From contig JADJEQ010000040.1 in assembly GCA_016709025.1 (NCBI GenBank), positions 114,981 through 178,980 of the forward strand: 64,000 bases of DNA, in the 5' to 3' direction. Shown piece by piece: positions 44,736 through 54,902 of the stretch. Position numbers and translations under genes: made by a program. The first letter of the stretch is position 1. Each line of letters begins with the position of its first letter. The notes beneath the pieces were generated by a model, which was not told the DNA's origin, did not search any database, and worked only from the letters and a program-made list of their open reading frames with translations. This DNA comes from Bacteroidales bacterium (GTDB taxonomy: Bacteria; Bacteroidota; Bacteroidia; Bacteroidales; Lentimicrobiaceae).

Positions 44736-45095
44736 ATGCTCACTGAAATCCATCCAAAGCTTCCCATGCGAAACAAGTCAGTAACAAGGGACTTTTATAT
44801 AAACAAACTTGATTTCCATGAATTCGGAGATGCGGACTTCGAAGGGTACTTAATGGTTCAAAAAGACAGCATTCAGATTCATTTCTTTGAATTTAAAGAC
44901 CTTGACCCTCTGGAAAATTATGGTCAGATTTATATCAGGACTGACAACATTGATGAATGGTATCAACAGGCTCTTGATCTGAAACTTAACATGCCGGCTG
45001 CCGGATATTTGCAAACCAAACCATGGCGACAAAAGGAATTTTCGTTACTTGACCCTGACAACAACCTGATTACTTTCGGGCAACAACTGCCGTAA
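44736..45095 (+). CDS. VOC-family protein (glyoxalase/bleomycin-resistance type), cassette 4
   Basis: 119 residues from the ATG at 44736; a longer frame from 44610 would start inside repeat C and is rejected. The fold is the beta-alpha-beta-beta-beta of the VOC superfamily: EIHPKLPMRNKSVTRDFYIN, the strand GYLMVQKDSIQIHFFEF, the region QIYIRTDNIDEWYQQ and the end EFSLLDPDNNLITFGQQL with the conserved Asp-Pro-Asp turn. Bleomycin-type antibiotic binding is one family role; the ligand here is unknown. Such genes are frequent integron cargo. Confidence 0.85.
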   Translation: MLTEIHPKLPMRNKSVTRDFYINKLDFHEFGDADFEGYLMVQKDSIQIHFFEFKDLDPLENYGQIYIRTDNIDEWYQQALDLKLNMPAAGYLQTKPWRQKEFSLLDPDNNLITFGQQLP

Positions 45096-45208
45096 CTAAA
45101 AGAACAGGAACCGACAAGCCAGATAGTCTCATGAGGCAGGTAAGTCGGCAGGGTGGATAACAAAAACGCTCACTTATTTATTTAATTTAAAGAAGTTTTG
45201 GCGCGAAA

Positions 45209-45714
45209 ATGAAACAGTTATTCTGCATTTTTTTCATCCTGGGAATTTGTTCCTGTGATTCCAGGAATACTGTTGCAACGAAAGAAACCACGTCCAACAT
45301 TGATCAAACTAAAAAGATAATATCTGGGATAAAATCGATCAAAAGAAAGTTTGGTTCCTTGAAGAAACAGAAACTTTTAAAACCATAGACTCATTACCCA
45401 TTGATTTTAATGATTTTTATACGAAATTCATTTCCGACTCTACCTTTCAAAAAGAACGTATTGAATCTTCATTACTTGGAGTAATTGGGGAATGTGATTC
45501 GACAATTATTCTCAGCGACAAGAATTGGGAACATTTAAACACAGACTTCAGATCCGATTTTTATAACCCTTTGGATAGTAACACTGTATCAATCAGCAAA
45601 TCAAAAATTCTGATTGAAAACTACAGAAAGGAAATCGGGTTGATTTACCAAATGGGATTTGAGAAGAAAAATAACCAATGGTTTCTGACACTAATCACGA
45701 TAGATATTTGCTAA
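45209..45714 (+). pseudogene. DUF4348-type lipoprotein, one frame break
   Basis: Lipoprotein signal MKQLFCIFFILGICSC, then the first frame ends at 45386 after ~59 codons. Restoring one base in the A-run at ~45313-45317 joins it to WDKIDQKKVWFLEETETF, FNDFYTKFISDSTFQKERI and the end FLTLITIDIC at 45714. FYTKFISDSTFQ...RI is the DUF4348 signature. About 168 residues if repaired. Break is a single A loss: true mutation or sequencing error. Confidence 0.75.
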
Positions 45715-45747
45715 ATTTAACTTCTGTTTCCAATAAAAAACTGAGAC

Positions 45748-45847
<100 letters not shown>

Positions 45848-45898
45848 CGTTAAAACAAAGTATAGTTCCTTCAATTCTTTTTTGAAATAATAACCATA

Positions 45899-45954
45899 TA
45901 ACCCATCATATAGTAAGTAATTATCCTTATATTTGCATATTATATGATAGGTTA
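45899..45954 (+). promoter_or_regulatory. hipBA promoter with palindromic operator
   Basis: Inverted arms TAACCCATCATATA (45899-45912) and TATATGATAGGTTA (45941-45954) match at 13 of 14 positions. Between them lies TATATTTG (45928-45935), an exact TAnnTTTG -7 element. The geometry fits HipB autorepression. Confidence 0.75.
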
Positions 45955-45959
45955 AGCGT

Positions 45960-46277
45960 ATGACAAAAAATACGATGGGGAACAAACTTCCTGGAAAACT
46001 ACAACTAAAAATGCAAACAGTCGGTGAGCAGATTAAGTTAGCCCGCCTGAGGCGTAATCTCAGCATTGCTCAAATCGCAGAACGGGCTACGGCTTCCGAG
46101 TTAACCGTATCACGTGTTGAAAAAGGCACTCCAACAGTATCTGTCGGTATCTATCTGCGTGTGTTATACGCATTGCAATTGGACGACGACATTCTTTGTC
46201 TGGCTAAAGATGATATGATGGGCAAGGCTTTACAGGATTTGGGTTTGAAAACAAGAAAAAGGGCTGCAAAAAAGTAA
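45960..46277 (+). CDS. hipB: HipB-type antitoxin, Xre-family regulator
   Basis: 105 residues. HTH: TVGEQIKLARLRRNLSIAQI, AERATASELTVSRVEKG, then TPTVSVGIYLRVLYALQL as in HipB proteins. The N-terminal ~18 residues are an extra basic arm and the tail is Lys-rich. It should bind the palindrome directly upstream and neutralise HipA, encoded 6 bases downstream. Confidence 0.88.
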   Translation: MTKNTMGNKLPGKLQLKMQTVGEQIKLARLRRNLSIAQIAERATASELTVSRVEKGTPTVSVGIYLRVLYALQLDDDILCLAKDDMMGKALQDLGLKTRKRAAKK

Positions 46278-46283
46278 TAATAT

Positions 46284-47547
46284 ATGATGAAATTGTGGGT
46301 CTATGGGGATTTCGACTGGTTAAAAGAGGTGGAGTTAATCGGCGAATTGAGCTTCGAAAATCTTCGTGGCTCAGAAACCTATGGCTTTCAATATAGCAGA
46401 GAATGGCTGAAAAATCACAACGATATCGTGTTGGGCGACGACATCAATAACTATCCGGGCATGCAATATACCCATCCGGGGAAAGACATCTTTGGTTGTT
46501 TTTCGGATGCGCTGCCCGATCGTTGGGGAGAATGTTACTTAACAGGAGGGAACAAATTCTGGCGAATGAAGAAAATCGCCCTGTAAGAAAGCTCTCTTCA
46601 TTCGATCATTTGATGGGTATTGACGATTTTTCAAGAATGGGAGGTTTCCGTTTCAGAACCGATCCCAATGGAGAGTTCATAAATCAGCACTCAGCACTCC
46701 GTATTCCACCATTGACAAACTTACGGGCGTTATTGCAGGCAAGTATGGAAATTGAGCACAGCGAAGAAAAAAATGAGTTACCCGACGGGAAATGGATTGA
46801 CCAATTGCTCCAACCCGGATCATCTTTGGGAGGAGCACGCCCTAAAGCCAGCATCATAGATGAAAACAAAAGACTTTTTATAGCAAAATTCCCGTCCCGA
46901 AATGACGATTACGATGTGGGGCTTTGGGAACATTTCTTACATCAGCTTGCTCAAAAAGCTGGTTTACAAGCAGCTGTTACGCGATTGGTTTCCGGTGGTG
47001 AGAAATATCACACTTTGTTGTCGGAGCGTTTCGACCGGACTAAAGGAGGCAAACGCATTCATTTTGCATCGGCAATGACCATGCTTGGACGCTCTGATGG
47101 TGACAATTATGCAAATGGATACGGTTATCCGGATATAGTGGATTTTATACTTAAAGGGTGCACCAGTGTCGAAGACAATCTCAGAGAATTATACCGTCGG
47201 GTGGCATTCAATATTTGCACAGGCAATACCGATGACCATTTCCGGAATCATGGTTTTCTGTTGCAGGCAAAAGGTTGGACGCTTTCTCAGCTTATGATAT
47301 AAATCCTTCATTAAATGATTTCCAGAGTTTGCTTATCTCCTCTTCATCAAATGAATCGAGCTTAAAAATATTACTGGATTCATGCGAAGAATACATGCTT
47401 GACCGGAAACAATGTTCAGAAATTATTCAGGAGGTGGTCAGTGTTGTTAAAACCTGGAAGACAATGGCCATTAAACTTCAAATTCCAAAACCGGAAATCG
47501 AAAAATTCAGTGCGCAATTTGATAAGCATACAAATTTATGGTTATAA
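46284..47547 (+). pseudogene. hipA: HipA-type kinase toxin, two frame breaks
   Basis: Three consecutive frames together make one HipA. Frame 1 (from 46284) has MKLWVYGDFDW...FGCFSDALPDRWG. One lost base near 46528 shifts to NRREQILANEENRP, then GGARPKASIIDENKRLFIAK (ATP-binding loop), LLSERFDR and the catalytic NICTGNTDDHFRNHGFLL. A second lost base near 47285 shifts to SAYDINPSLND (metal-binding Asp) and the C-terminal helix to 47547. All catalytic motifs survive, so the protein would be normal (~420 residues) if the breaks are sequencing errors. HipA kinases phosphorylate tRNA synthetases. Confidence 0.85.
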
Positions 47548-47704
47548 ATTGTGACTGTTTGGCGGGTAAATTAAAGGGATATTTTTCCAATAGGCGAGCA
47601 TGTTGTTGTAAAAGATTTTCAACACTCCATGTATCTTCAATTTCTTTTTCTGATTTATTCTTATACCAATAAAAAGCTGATCTGATGATTTTAATTATAC
47701 CCAA
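47507..47704 (-). CDS. Hypothetical short ORF, possible remnant
   Basis: 65 codons (GIIKIIRSAFYWYKNKSEKE, IEDTWSVENLLQQHARLLEK) overlapping the hipA 3' end by 41 bases. No family recognised. Composition is protein-like, but a second small frame upstream on the same strand suggests a decayed gene rather than an intact one. Confidence 0.3.
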   Translation of the reverse strand: MGIIKIIRSAFYWYKNKSEKEIEDTWSVENLLQQHARLLEKYPFNLPAKQSQFITINLYAYQIAH

Positions 47705-47994
47705 TATTGGAATGATTCATTAAGAAGCAGAATCGAATATAATTCATGTAGATCGATCCACATCCGATTGATTAGGCTCATGATCAGTAGAAATGGCTTC
47801 GCAGAAAAAATTAATCTGACGATTTTCATAAACTTACTCTTTTTGCATTCAGCACTAAATATACACATAGGTCAAAAAAAGGCTGATTACTTTGGCGACA
47901 AAAAATGATTACTATAAAAGAGTAGAGTCCGCAAACTACACGAAAAACGGGGCGACACCGAAAAGCCAATGAGTAGGAAAATAAAAAAAACAAA
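47705..47994. other. Intergenic region
   Basis: About 290 AT-rich bases. On the minus strand a 44-codon frame (47829-47695 region) may belong to the remnant beside hipA. No promoter or RNA recognised. Confidence 0.3.
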
Positions 47995-49527
47995 ATGATA
48001 AAAAACCCAGACATTTTACTGTCAAAACTCTACACTACTCCTAAAAAGGCTATAAATTGTATTTTTGATTTGCAGGTAGTCATCTTAATCGCCCTGATTG
48101 TTGTAACCTCTGCTTCGGCAGTTGCTCAATCTTCGGTTAATTATGATCTTCCGCAGAATTGGATGTGTCATCCTATATTGAGATCTACTGATATTGCCCG
48201 ACAGCAATCACTCACATTGGCTGTTATGTCTTCAGACCTTACGGTGGATACTACCATAAATTATACCGCAGCTACTACTAATACAGGAGTAGATATATTT
48301 TATGTATATCCTACCATTGACTTAGATACAATTTCCGGAAACACAAGAATGTCGGCAATTGATACAAATGCAGCGAAATTTGTATACACTGAGCAGGTAG
48401 GTATATATGCCCAATTCGGCAGAGTTTTTGTCCCGTATTACCAACAAGCGACCATTGGCGTATTTATGCATCCAACACCCACTGAGCAGGATAAATTGCA
48501 ACAGGCTGATTACATGGAAACAGCTTACCTGGATATTGAAGCAGCCTTTGATAATTACCTTGAGAAATACAATATGGGCAACAAAATTATTCTGATGGGT
48601 CACTCGCAAGGAGCAGATCTTATGAGGTTTATATTAAGGAAAAATTTGACAATAACCCTGCCCTTTTATCAAAATTAGTTGTTGCCATTTCGGGAGGGGA
48701 ACCAAATTATTCTGCAATAGGAAGCAGAACCGGTGGCTCACTCGAACACATTAAAACATTAAGCTCCGAACCTGAAAGCGGATGCATGATCAGTTGGCGC
48801 ACATGGGAAAGTGGGCACGAAGGACTCGGTCTCGATTCAGTCTCATTTTTTATAACCACTATTTTGCTGATAAAGGCCTTTTATACCAAACCTATGATAA
48901 ACATACACCCTGTAAACATCAGGATTCGAATTATGATTTTAACTATCTCACCAATAAGCCGGTAACCCGATACATTTCTGTTTCGCCGGATAGCACGCAA
49001 TATTGGGGATTTGACGATATGTTCAATGCCCGGTTTTCGTGTGATGCAACAAAACCAGGTTGCACCTATTTAATGATTGAAACAAATTCGATTCCCAACG
49101 ACCTGAGAATCATACCAAATCCAAAAACACCGCCGGATATACTATTTCCTGAAATACCTATCCCTGATACCAGTTCTTTTCTCATCAACCTAATATCAAT
49201 TATCATTGCTGGGATATGCAATTCGTTCAGGGTGATTTATTACTGCTTCTGCCACAATTGATTGATATAACCAATCCAATAGGTATTTCCGGAAAATAAT
49301 CATCTTGAAAATAATATACTTATTTATCCAAATCCAACAACGGATATTGTTCATTTAAGCAATCTCAACTCAAAATTGAAAGTATCAGACTCTGTAACCT
49401 GCAAGGAAAGTTAATACAGGAGTTTTTTACAAACGATTTCTCAGTTTCAAACCTTTCGGCCGGAATTTATTATATCATTATTCAAACCGGTAAATCAACA
49501 TTTACGCATAAACTGGTCAAACAATAA
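47995..49527 (+). pseudogene. DUF3089 hydrolase-like protein with T9SS tail, about five frame breaks
   Basis: Exported protein (LIALIVVTSASAVA/Q) with DUF3089 landmarks NTGVDIFYVYPT, FGRVFVPYYQQ and the nucleophile elbow ILMGHSQGADLMRF of an alpha/beta hydrolase. It then continues across frames: KLVVAISGGEP and GCMISWRTWESG, then NHYFADKGLLYQTY and CTYLMIE, then NYHCWDMQFVQGDLL, and finally a type IX sorting tail IYPNPTTDIVHLSN...LSAGIYYIIIQTG..THKLVKQ. Each junction (near 48628, 48850, 49180, 49285, 49375) is repaired by adding one base to an A or T run. Surface hydrolase if intact; substrate unknown. Confidence 0.8.
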
Positions 49528-49992
49528 CAGGGGGCAAATGCCTGGTCATAAGATTTGAAATATACAGAATCTCAGGTAAATGCGAGCATCTGATAAGTAA
49601 GGGGATTCTTATTCGGTAAAAAATGGTGTTCCTATAAGGAAAAGCAAATACAGTAATACAATCACCAGAATTTCAGACTAGCTTAATAAGGGCGTTTACA
49701 TAAAAAAAAGCCGGTAAATACCGGCTTTATTTTCGGGTGGAATATGGGGCTATGCCCACACTCTACAGCCTTACTCTCGCAACGGTTTCGCGTTTGTCTT
49801 TTTTGTCCTCTAAAATCCATGACTATCCAGCCTCGCCTATTTTTAAAATTGTTAGTTAATAATTATTGAAAACGCTCAAACTTTTAAGTTCTCAAACCTC
49901 CTTTCCTCGAATTCTAAAATACGTTTGGACAACTCGTTATTTAATACTCGTAATCTCATCAACTCCCTCCGATCTTCAAACCCATAATTCCC
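49528..49992. other. Junction between accessory region and prophage
   Basis: About 465 bases. It holds a strong terminator (49706-49731) and, on the minus strand, an open extension of the repressor frame (49876-49992). No integrase or attachment site was identified. Confidence 0.5.
49706..49731 (+). terminator. Intrinsic terminator
   Basis: AAAGCCGGTA-AA-TACCGGCTTT, a perfect 10-bp stem with an A-run before and T-rich sequence after it; may act in both directions. Confidence 0.88.
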
Positions 49993-50274
49993 TCAATGTG
50001 GAATAATCCCACATCCTAAGCCTCGCTTTTCCTTTTTATCATCCTCAGGTTCTAATGTTATATTCACATGGTCATCCCCAAGAAGCAGCCATCTGGTATC
50101 TACCTGGGGAAAAGCTTTGATAATCTCAACAAGATGTGGGAACCGGGGAACAGTTGAACGCATGTAATTGTCAATTACCTGCCGGCTTACATTCATTCTT
50201 TTCGCTGCCTCAACAGGCTTAATGTCCAAAGTTTTGAGTATCGCTGTAAATCGTTCATTGAATGAAGTTTCCAT
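49993..50274 (-). CDS. Phage-type HTH repressor
   Basis: 93 residues. HTH in NERFTAILKTLDIKPVEAAK and RMNVSRQVIDNYMRSTVPRF, then PHLVEIIKAFPQVDTRWLLLG, typical of Xre/CI-like prophage regulators. The frame stops with TGA at 49993-49995 but stays open for 38 more codons to 49876, and those codons read as a coiled coil (LMRLRVLNNELSKRILEFEE), a normal ending for Bacteroidota phage repressors. So either the TGA is a mutation or base error, or a short form is made. Divergent from the next gene. Confidence 0.8.
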   Translation of the reverse strand: METSFNERFTAILKTLDIKPVEAAKRMNVSRQVIDNYMRSTVPRFPHLVEIIKAFPQVDTRWLLLGDDHVNITLEPEDDKKEKRGLGCGIIPH

Positions 50275-50322
50275 TTTCTAATTGTCAGTTGAAGATTATT
50301 TACAAATATTTTTATCAATCTA

Positions 50323-50395
50323 TTTTGACATTTGCAATAATTATTACATACATTTGCCCGTTACTTCTACAAAAGTAATATAAATTACCACTTTT
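50323..50395 (+). promoter_or_regulatory. Rightward prophage promoter and candidate operator
   Basis: TTTTG at 50323-50327, a 21-base gap and TACATTTG at 50349-50356 fit the host consensus. Downstream, GTAATATAAATTAC with flanking AAAA...TTTT (50371-50395) is an inverted repeat between the divergent regulators and a candidate repressor site. Confidence 0.6.
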
Positions 50396-50430
50396 ACACA
50401 CATTTACTCAATAATTTTAATTGACTTTTT

Positions 50431-50688
50431 ATGAATGCAAAATTCACAGATCACTACACAATCCTAAAAAATATGCTGCCGGTAAATTATCGAGTACTGA
50501 TTCAAAATGAAATCAGAGTAAGTACAAGCCTGATCAATAAAGTCTTAAAGGGTCAAATTACCGATCATAAAGGCATTATTGTTTGCGCCTACCGCATTGC
50601 ATCAGAGGCTCAGGAGAAAAAATCCAGGGACGCAAATGAACTGCTCATGCTCAAAGAAAGGATTCTGAGCATCGCAGCAGTTGATTGA
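50431..50688 (+). CDS. Small phage regulator-like protein
   Basis: 85 residues, divergent from the repressor and so in the Cro position. TDHYTILKNMLPVNYRVLIQ, RVSTSLINKVLKGQITDH looks like a short HTH in which STSLINKVLKG is the recognition part. No family assigned. A Cro-like early regulator is inferred from position. Confidence 0.6.
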   Translation: MNAKFTDHYTILKNMLPVNYRVLIQNEIRVSTSLINKVLKGQITDHKGIIVCAYRIASEAQEKKSRDANELLMLKERILSIAAVD

Positions 50689-50745
50689 CAGATTTCTTAC
50701 TGACCATAAAAGTGAAACTGCAAGGTTGCCTCCTCCAGTTTTACA

Positions 50746-50819
50746 TGCACCGTAGAGCAGTGGTTAACTCGCAGCTATTCTTTCAGCTGAGATCGGGGGT
50801 TCGAATCCTCCCGGTGCAA
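50746..50819 (+). tRNA. tRNA-like gene with an 8-nt anticodon loop (isotype uncertain)
   Basis: Acceptor TGCACCG pairs with CGGTGCA; D arm GAGC..GG..CTC (one weak pair); anticodon stem CAGCT/AGCTG encloses ATTCTTTC (eight bases instead of seven); T arm GGGGG-TTCGAAT-CCTCC is canonical; discriminator A. Depending on register the anticodon could be TCT or CTT. A terminator follows. Probably prophage-encoded; may be non-functional or altered in decoding, or carry a one-base error. Confidence 0.75.
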
Positions 50820-50826
50820 CAAACCC

Positions 50827-50846
50827 GCCTCCCCAGGCTTTTTTTT
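50827..50846 (+). terminator. Terminator after the tRNA-like gene
   Basis: GCCT-CCCC-AGGC hairpin followed by eight T. Confidence 0.75.
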
Positions 50847-50862
50847 AATCTCAATTCAACTA

Positions 50863-51078
50863 ATGATGGAAGATCCCACTGAAAACAAAATCAAACAATC
50901 AGTTATTCTTCATAATCAGTTGCCAATCGAGAAAGGTAAAGGCAGTGCTCTTATCTGCCTTTACCTTTATTTTATTGATACTATATCACTCCATCGTTAC
51001 CCTCAGGATATTTTTGAATATCAGGACAACTTTATAACGCTGCTTTCAACCAGGGCACAAATGATCAATCAATTCTGA
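50863..51078 (+). CDS. Small hypothetical phage protein
   Basis: 71 residues (MMEDPTENKIKQSVILHNQL, ALICLYLYFIDTISLHRYPQ). Not recognised. It lies between the tRNA terminator and the primase gene, 10 bases before the latter, in the same direction. ATG at 50863 or 50866. Confidence 0.5.
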   Translation: MMEDPTENKIKQSVILHNQLPIEKGKGSALICLYLYFIDTISLHRYPQDIFEYQDNFITLLSTRAQMINQF

Positions 51079-51088
51079 TAACTTCATT

Positions 51089-54000
51089 ATGTCTATCCCC
51101 AAATCTACCGTTGAATCGATCCTCGCAGCAACAAGACTGGAGGAAGTAGCATCCCGCTTCTTTACCCTGGCTAAATCAGGTCCCAATTTCTCCGCCAAAT
51201 GCCCTTTTTGTGGAGCATAAAAAAGGAAAAGGCTTAATAATCAATGTTTCCAAGCAAATGTACAAGTGCTTTTCCTGCGATTGGGGAGGTAAAAGCCCTG
51301 TTAATTTTCTGATGGATACCCAAAACTTTTCCTATCCTGATGCGTTAAAATGGTTGGGCGATTATTACAATATTGAAGTCAAGGATGATTACATTAAAGG
51401 GTCCCCAAAGAAAAATTAAAACAGCTACGGTCACTTTCAGGGACAGACAGCTGTCATTGTCAGGATTGACAGATGATGACCAGAAAGCACTCGTGTTTGT
51501 TGATGAAAATAAGCAGGAAGAAATAGATATTTTCGAACCGGCAACGCGTGGAGAGGATGGACGCATCGGCCCGGGAGATGATATGCTGATCTGGTATTAT
51601 GACCTCAATGGAAAACCCATTGAATACCAGATGCCCAAATCAACCAAAACAACACGCCTCTGGCGTATAAGATGGCAAATGCCGGACCTGCACCGGGATA
51701 AGCATAACAGGGCTATGAAGTATTCAAGCCCTTTTGGGTCCGGCAGCCATCTTTTTATTCCTGAAATTGTACGCAAAGCCTACAAGGATGGCCGGGTAAT
51801 CAAAAGGCTCTATATCCAGGAAGGTGAGAAGAAAGCAGTTAAAGCCTGCAAGCATGGCATCTTCAGCGTCGGGGTAATGGGCATTCAGAATATCGGCTCC
51901 AACAACCGGCTACCCTATGACCTTCAATTGCTGATCCAGCATTGCCAGATACAGGAAGTTGTTTTTGTGCTCGATTCAGACTTCAATGAATTAAGCCATG
52001 AGTTAAAGCCAGGGGCCCGTGTAGACCTTCGCCCTCTCAGCTTTTACTACGCGGTGAGGACTTTTAAAGAGTATTTCAAAGCATTCTCAAATACCGGTAT
52101 CTACCTTGAAATATATTTTCCCATATCGAAGCAATGATAAACATGACAAGGGCCTGGACGATCTGCTTACCAACTCCCTGAAGGATCAGGAGCATGACCT
52201 GGCAGAAGACTTTGACTTCGCCATGAACGAGAAAGACGGTCAGGGCAAATATGTCAATGTCTATAAAATCAGCACGGTCACGGATATCAAACTGCTTGAA
52301 TACTGGAACCTGCATAGCGCTGAATCTTTCTCGGATTTCTACAGGGAACAGCTTAAAGACCTGATCGAATTTCAGATAGGTAAACACAAATGGAAATTCT
52401 CGGAAACCGGGCAATTGATCCCGGCCCAGCCTTTAACGGAAGATGAACAATACTGGAAAAAGGAAGAACGTGAGGATAAGTTCGGGAGGCCCGTTGTTCA
52501 GCACAAATTCAAATACATGTACTGCTATAACTTCCTTAACCGAAGAGGGTTCGGGCGTTACCGCCAGGTAAACCATACCGATACCTTTGTTTACATAAAA
52601 GACAAGGTTGTTGAAATTGTTGACAGTTACTTCATGCGTGACTTCGTCACGGAATTCACCAAGGAAATCGCTAATAAGGAGGATCTGGTGGATGTCATGG
52701 ATATGCTCTATAGGGGAGGCAAAATGTACCTGGGACCCGATTCACTGAGTAACCTGACCTATGTCAACCCCTATTTTGAAGTCGCGGATAAATCCTTTCA
52801 GTACATGTACTTTAAGGAAAAAGTCTGGAAGATTACTGCCCAGGGGATAGAAGAGCGCAACTACTCGGAGCTCGATCACTTTGTATGGAAGGACAAAGTG
52901 ATCTCTATGGATGCCAAACAGATTAAACCTACCTATCAATTATCCTCCGGGATCAAAACACATGACTTCATCAATGTTCAGCGCATTGATGACCTGCTGG
53001 TGAAGCAGTACACCGGTAAAGTGGACCTCTCCCCTTTTACCGGTCAGTTCTTTGTGACCTTTTCCAATGAAGCGAATGAATGCCACTTTGCTAAATTCCT
53101 GTGGAACACTTCAGAGTTTTTCTGGCGAAAATTCCTGGATCCGGAAACACGCAAACCGGGTAAAGATGAACGCACCGCGGAAGAACAGTTTGAAACTTCC
53201 CTGAACTTCGTTTCCAAGATGACCGCAATCGGCTACCTGCTTCACAAATACAGGGACAAATCCTGCGAAAAGGCAGTGATCGCCATGGATGGTAAAATCA
53301 GCGAAGTAGGGGAAAGCAACGGCAGGACAGGGAAAAGTATCCTGGGCAATGCCATTGGCAAGATTGTTCCCCAGGCATACATCGGTGCCAAATCAAAAGA
53401 GCTCACCTCAGACCCTTTTATCTGGGAAGAAGTCAATGAAAAGACGGAATCCATATTCCTGGACGATGTCAGGGCCAATGTCGATTTTGAATTCTTTTTC
53501 CCTTTGATTACCGGGCAACTGACCATCAATGTAAAGAGTCAGAAGAAGTTTACCCTCCCGGAAATCAACACCCCAAAGCTTTTCATAACAACCAATCACG
53601 CCATCAACGGTAACAGCGCTTCATACCGTGACAGGCAATTTCTGATTGCCTTTTCGGATTTCTACAACGATACACATAAGCCGGCGGATGATTTCGGGAT
53701 CAACTTCTTTACAGAATGGGACGAAAAACAATACACGCTTTTCTATAACTTCAAGGCAGCCTGCCTTCAGTTGTACTTCAAAGCCCAGGCATTGGGATGG
53801 GGGATCAATAAATCAGGTTTGATCTCCCCTCCCACAGAACGGCTGGATCGCAGAAGATTGCGCCAGTTCATCGGGGAAAGTTACCTGCTTTGGGCAGACG
53901 AGTATTTTTCTGCCAGCGACGGGACAGAGCCTGCAGACATTCGCAGCAATGAGCTTAACCGGCCCATTGCCCGCAAGGAGCTTTACGATCATTTCCTTGA

Positions 54001-54194
54001 ACGAAATCCCAATGACCGAAATACATAACGCCTCACCATTTCAAGAAGAAGATGAAAAGCTGGTGCGACTACCGGGGATTGATCTTCAATCCCCATAAAG
54101 GGATTCTTTCGGCCGGCCGGGGCTTGATGACAAATCCGGGGGCATCGAGTTTTTTTTCATTGGCAACCGTGAAATAAAACATTACGGGGGCTAA
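51089..54194 (+). pseudogene. Phage primase/SF3 helicase, about five frame breaks
   Basis: One ~1000-residue replication protein split over successive frames. From 51089: STVESILAATRLEEVASRFF and a CHC2-type zinc ribbon, CPFCG then KCFSCDWGG. From 51373: a Toprim/DUF3854-like part (RLYIQEGEKKAVKACKHGIF, EVVFVLDSDFNELS). From 52106: the DUF5906/SF3 helicase with Walker A GESNGRTGKSILG, Walker B SIFLDDVRANV and sensor PKLFITTNHAING. A last part (FNPHKGILSAGRG, DDKSGGIEFFFIGNRE) ends at 54194. Breaks lie near 51215, 51410, 52100, 54018 and 54120. It would prime and unwind phage DNA. Confidence 0.82.
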
Positions 54195-54215
54195 ACAAAT
54201 TAAAATTAACCATCA

Positions 54216-54902
54216 ATGAAGCCAAAAGTATCCATCATCATCCCCTACTCTATCGACCGTGGCTTTCTTTCACAGGCCATTGATTCTGTGATGGCACAGA
54301 CCTATCAGAACATTGAGCTGATCATTTCTCAGAGCCCCGGCAATGTCAGCACAAACCTGAATGCCGGCATTGAGAAATCAACGGGCGAACTCATTAAATA
54401 TCTTTGCGATGATGATCTTTTGCCAAGGGACTCCATTGAGCTCAGCGTTGAGGCATTTGAATATCCGGCCATTGATTTTATCCATGGCCAGGCAATTAAC
54501 TTCTGGCCGTATATCAATACGTCAGAAGTTTATTCTCCTTCTGTGGTACTTCCGGACCTTAATTGCCTGCTTAATCACAACCATATCCATGGTGGGAGCC
54601 TCATGTACAGGCGAAGGGTTTTTTATCTCTATGGCAATTTTGACACCTCTCTCTGGACAGGAGAAGAATATGAGTTTAACCTTCGCATTCTGAGTCAGGG
54701 CGCCAAAATCGGTTATTGCAAAAACGTGCTCTATCACTACCGCCATCACCCACTGCAGAAAAGCATCGGGAATCCGGGTAATGAATACCAGGAGAAGCGT
54801 AAACTGGCCATTGGGCTTATCAAATCAAAATTCCTGGATCCAGTAGAAGCCTATGAAAACAATAACATTTTTAATTCAGGCCGGCCATTACCTTGCCAAT
54901 AA
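54216..54902 (+). CDS. Phage-encoded family 2 glycosyltransferase
   Basis: 228 residues, GT-A fold. KVSIIIPYSIDRGFLSQAID, SVMAQTYQNIELIISQSPG, then the metal-binding region IKYLCDDDLLPRDSIE and HNHIHGGSLMYRRRVF, LWTGEEYEFNLRILSQG. It lies within the prophage right after the helicase and 21 bases from it. Phage glycosyltransferases may modify host surface glycans (superinfection exclusion), phage DNA or virions; the sequence does not decide. The last ~17 codons overlap the next gene. Confidence 0.8.
   Translation: MKPKVSIIIPYSIDRGFLSQAIDSVMAQTYQNIELIISQSPGNVSTNLNAGIEKSTGELIKYLCDDDLLPRDSIELSVEAFEYPAIDFIHGQAINFWPYINTSEVYSPSVVLPDLNCLLNHNHIHGGSLMYRRRVFYLYGNFDTSLWTGEEYEFNLRILSQGAKIGYCKNVLYHYRHHPLQKSIGNPGNEYQEKRKLAIGLIKSKFLDPVEAYENNNIFNSGRPLPCQ

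Noticed and set aside
54216..54902. Glycosyltransferase as host gene beside the prophage
   Set aside because: It is flanked on both sides by phage genes in the same direction with short gaps, so it is prophage cargo.
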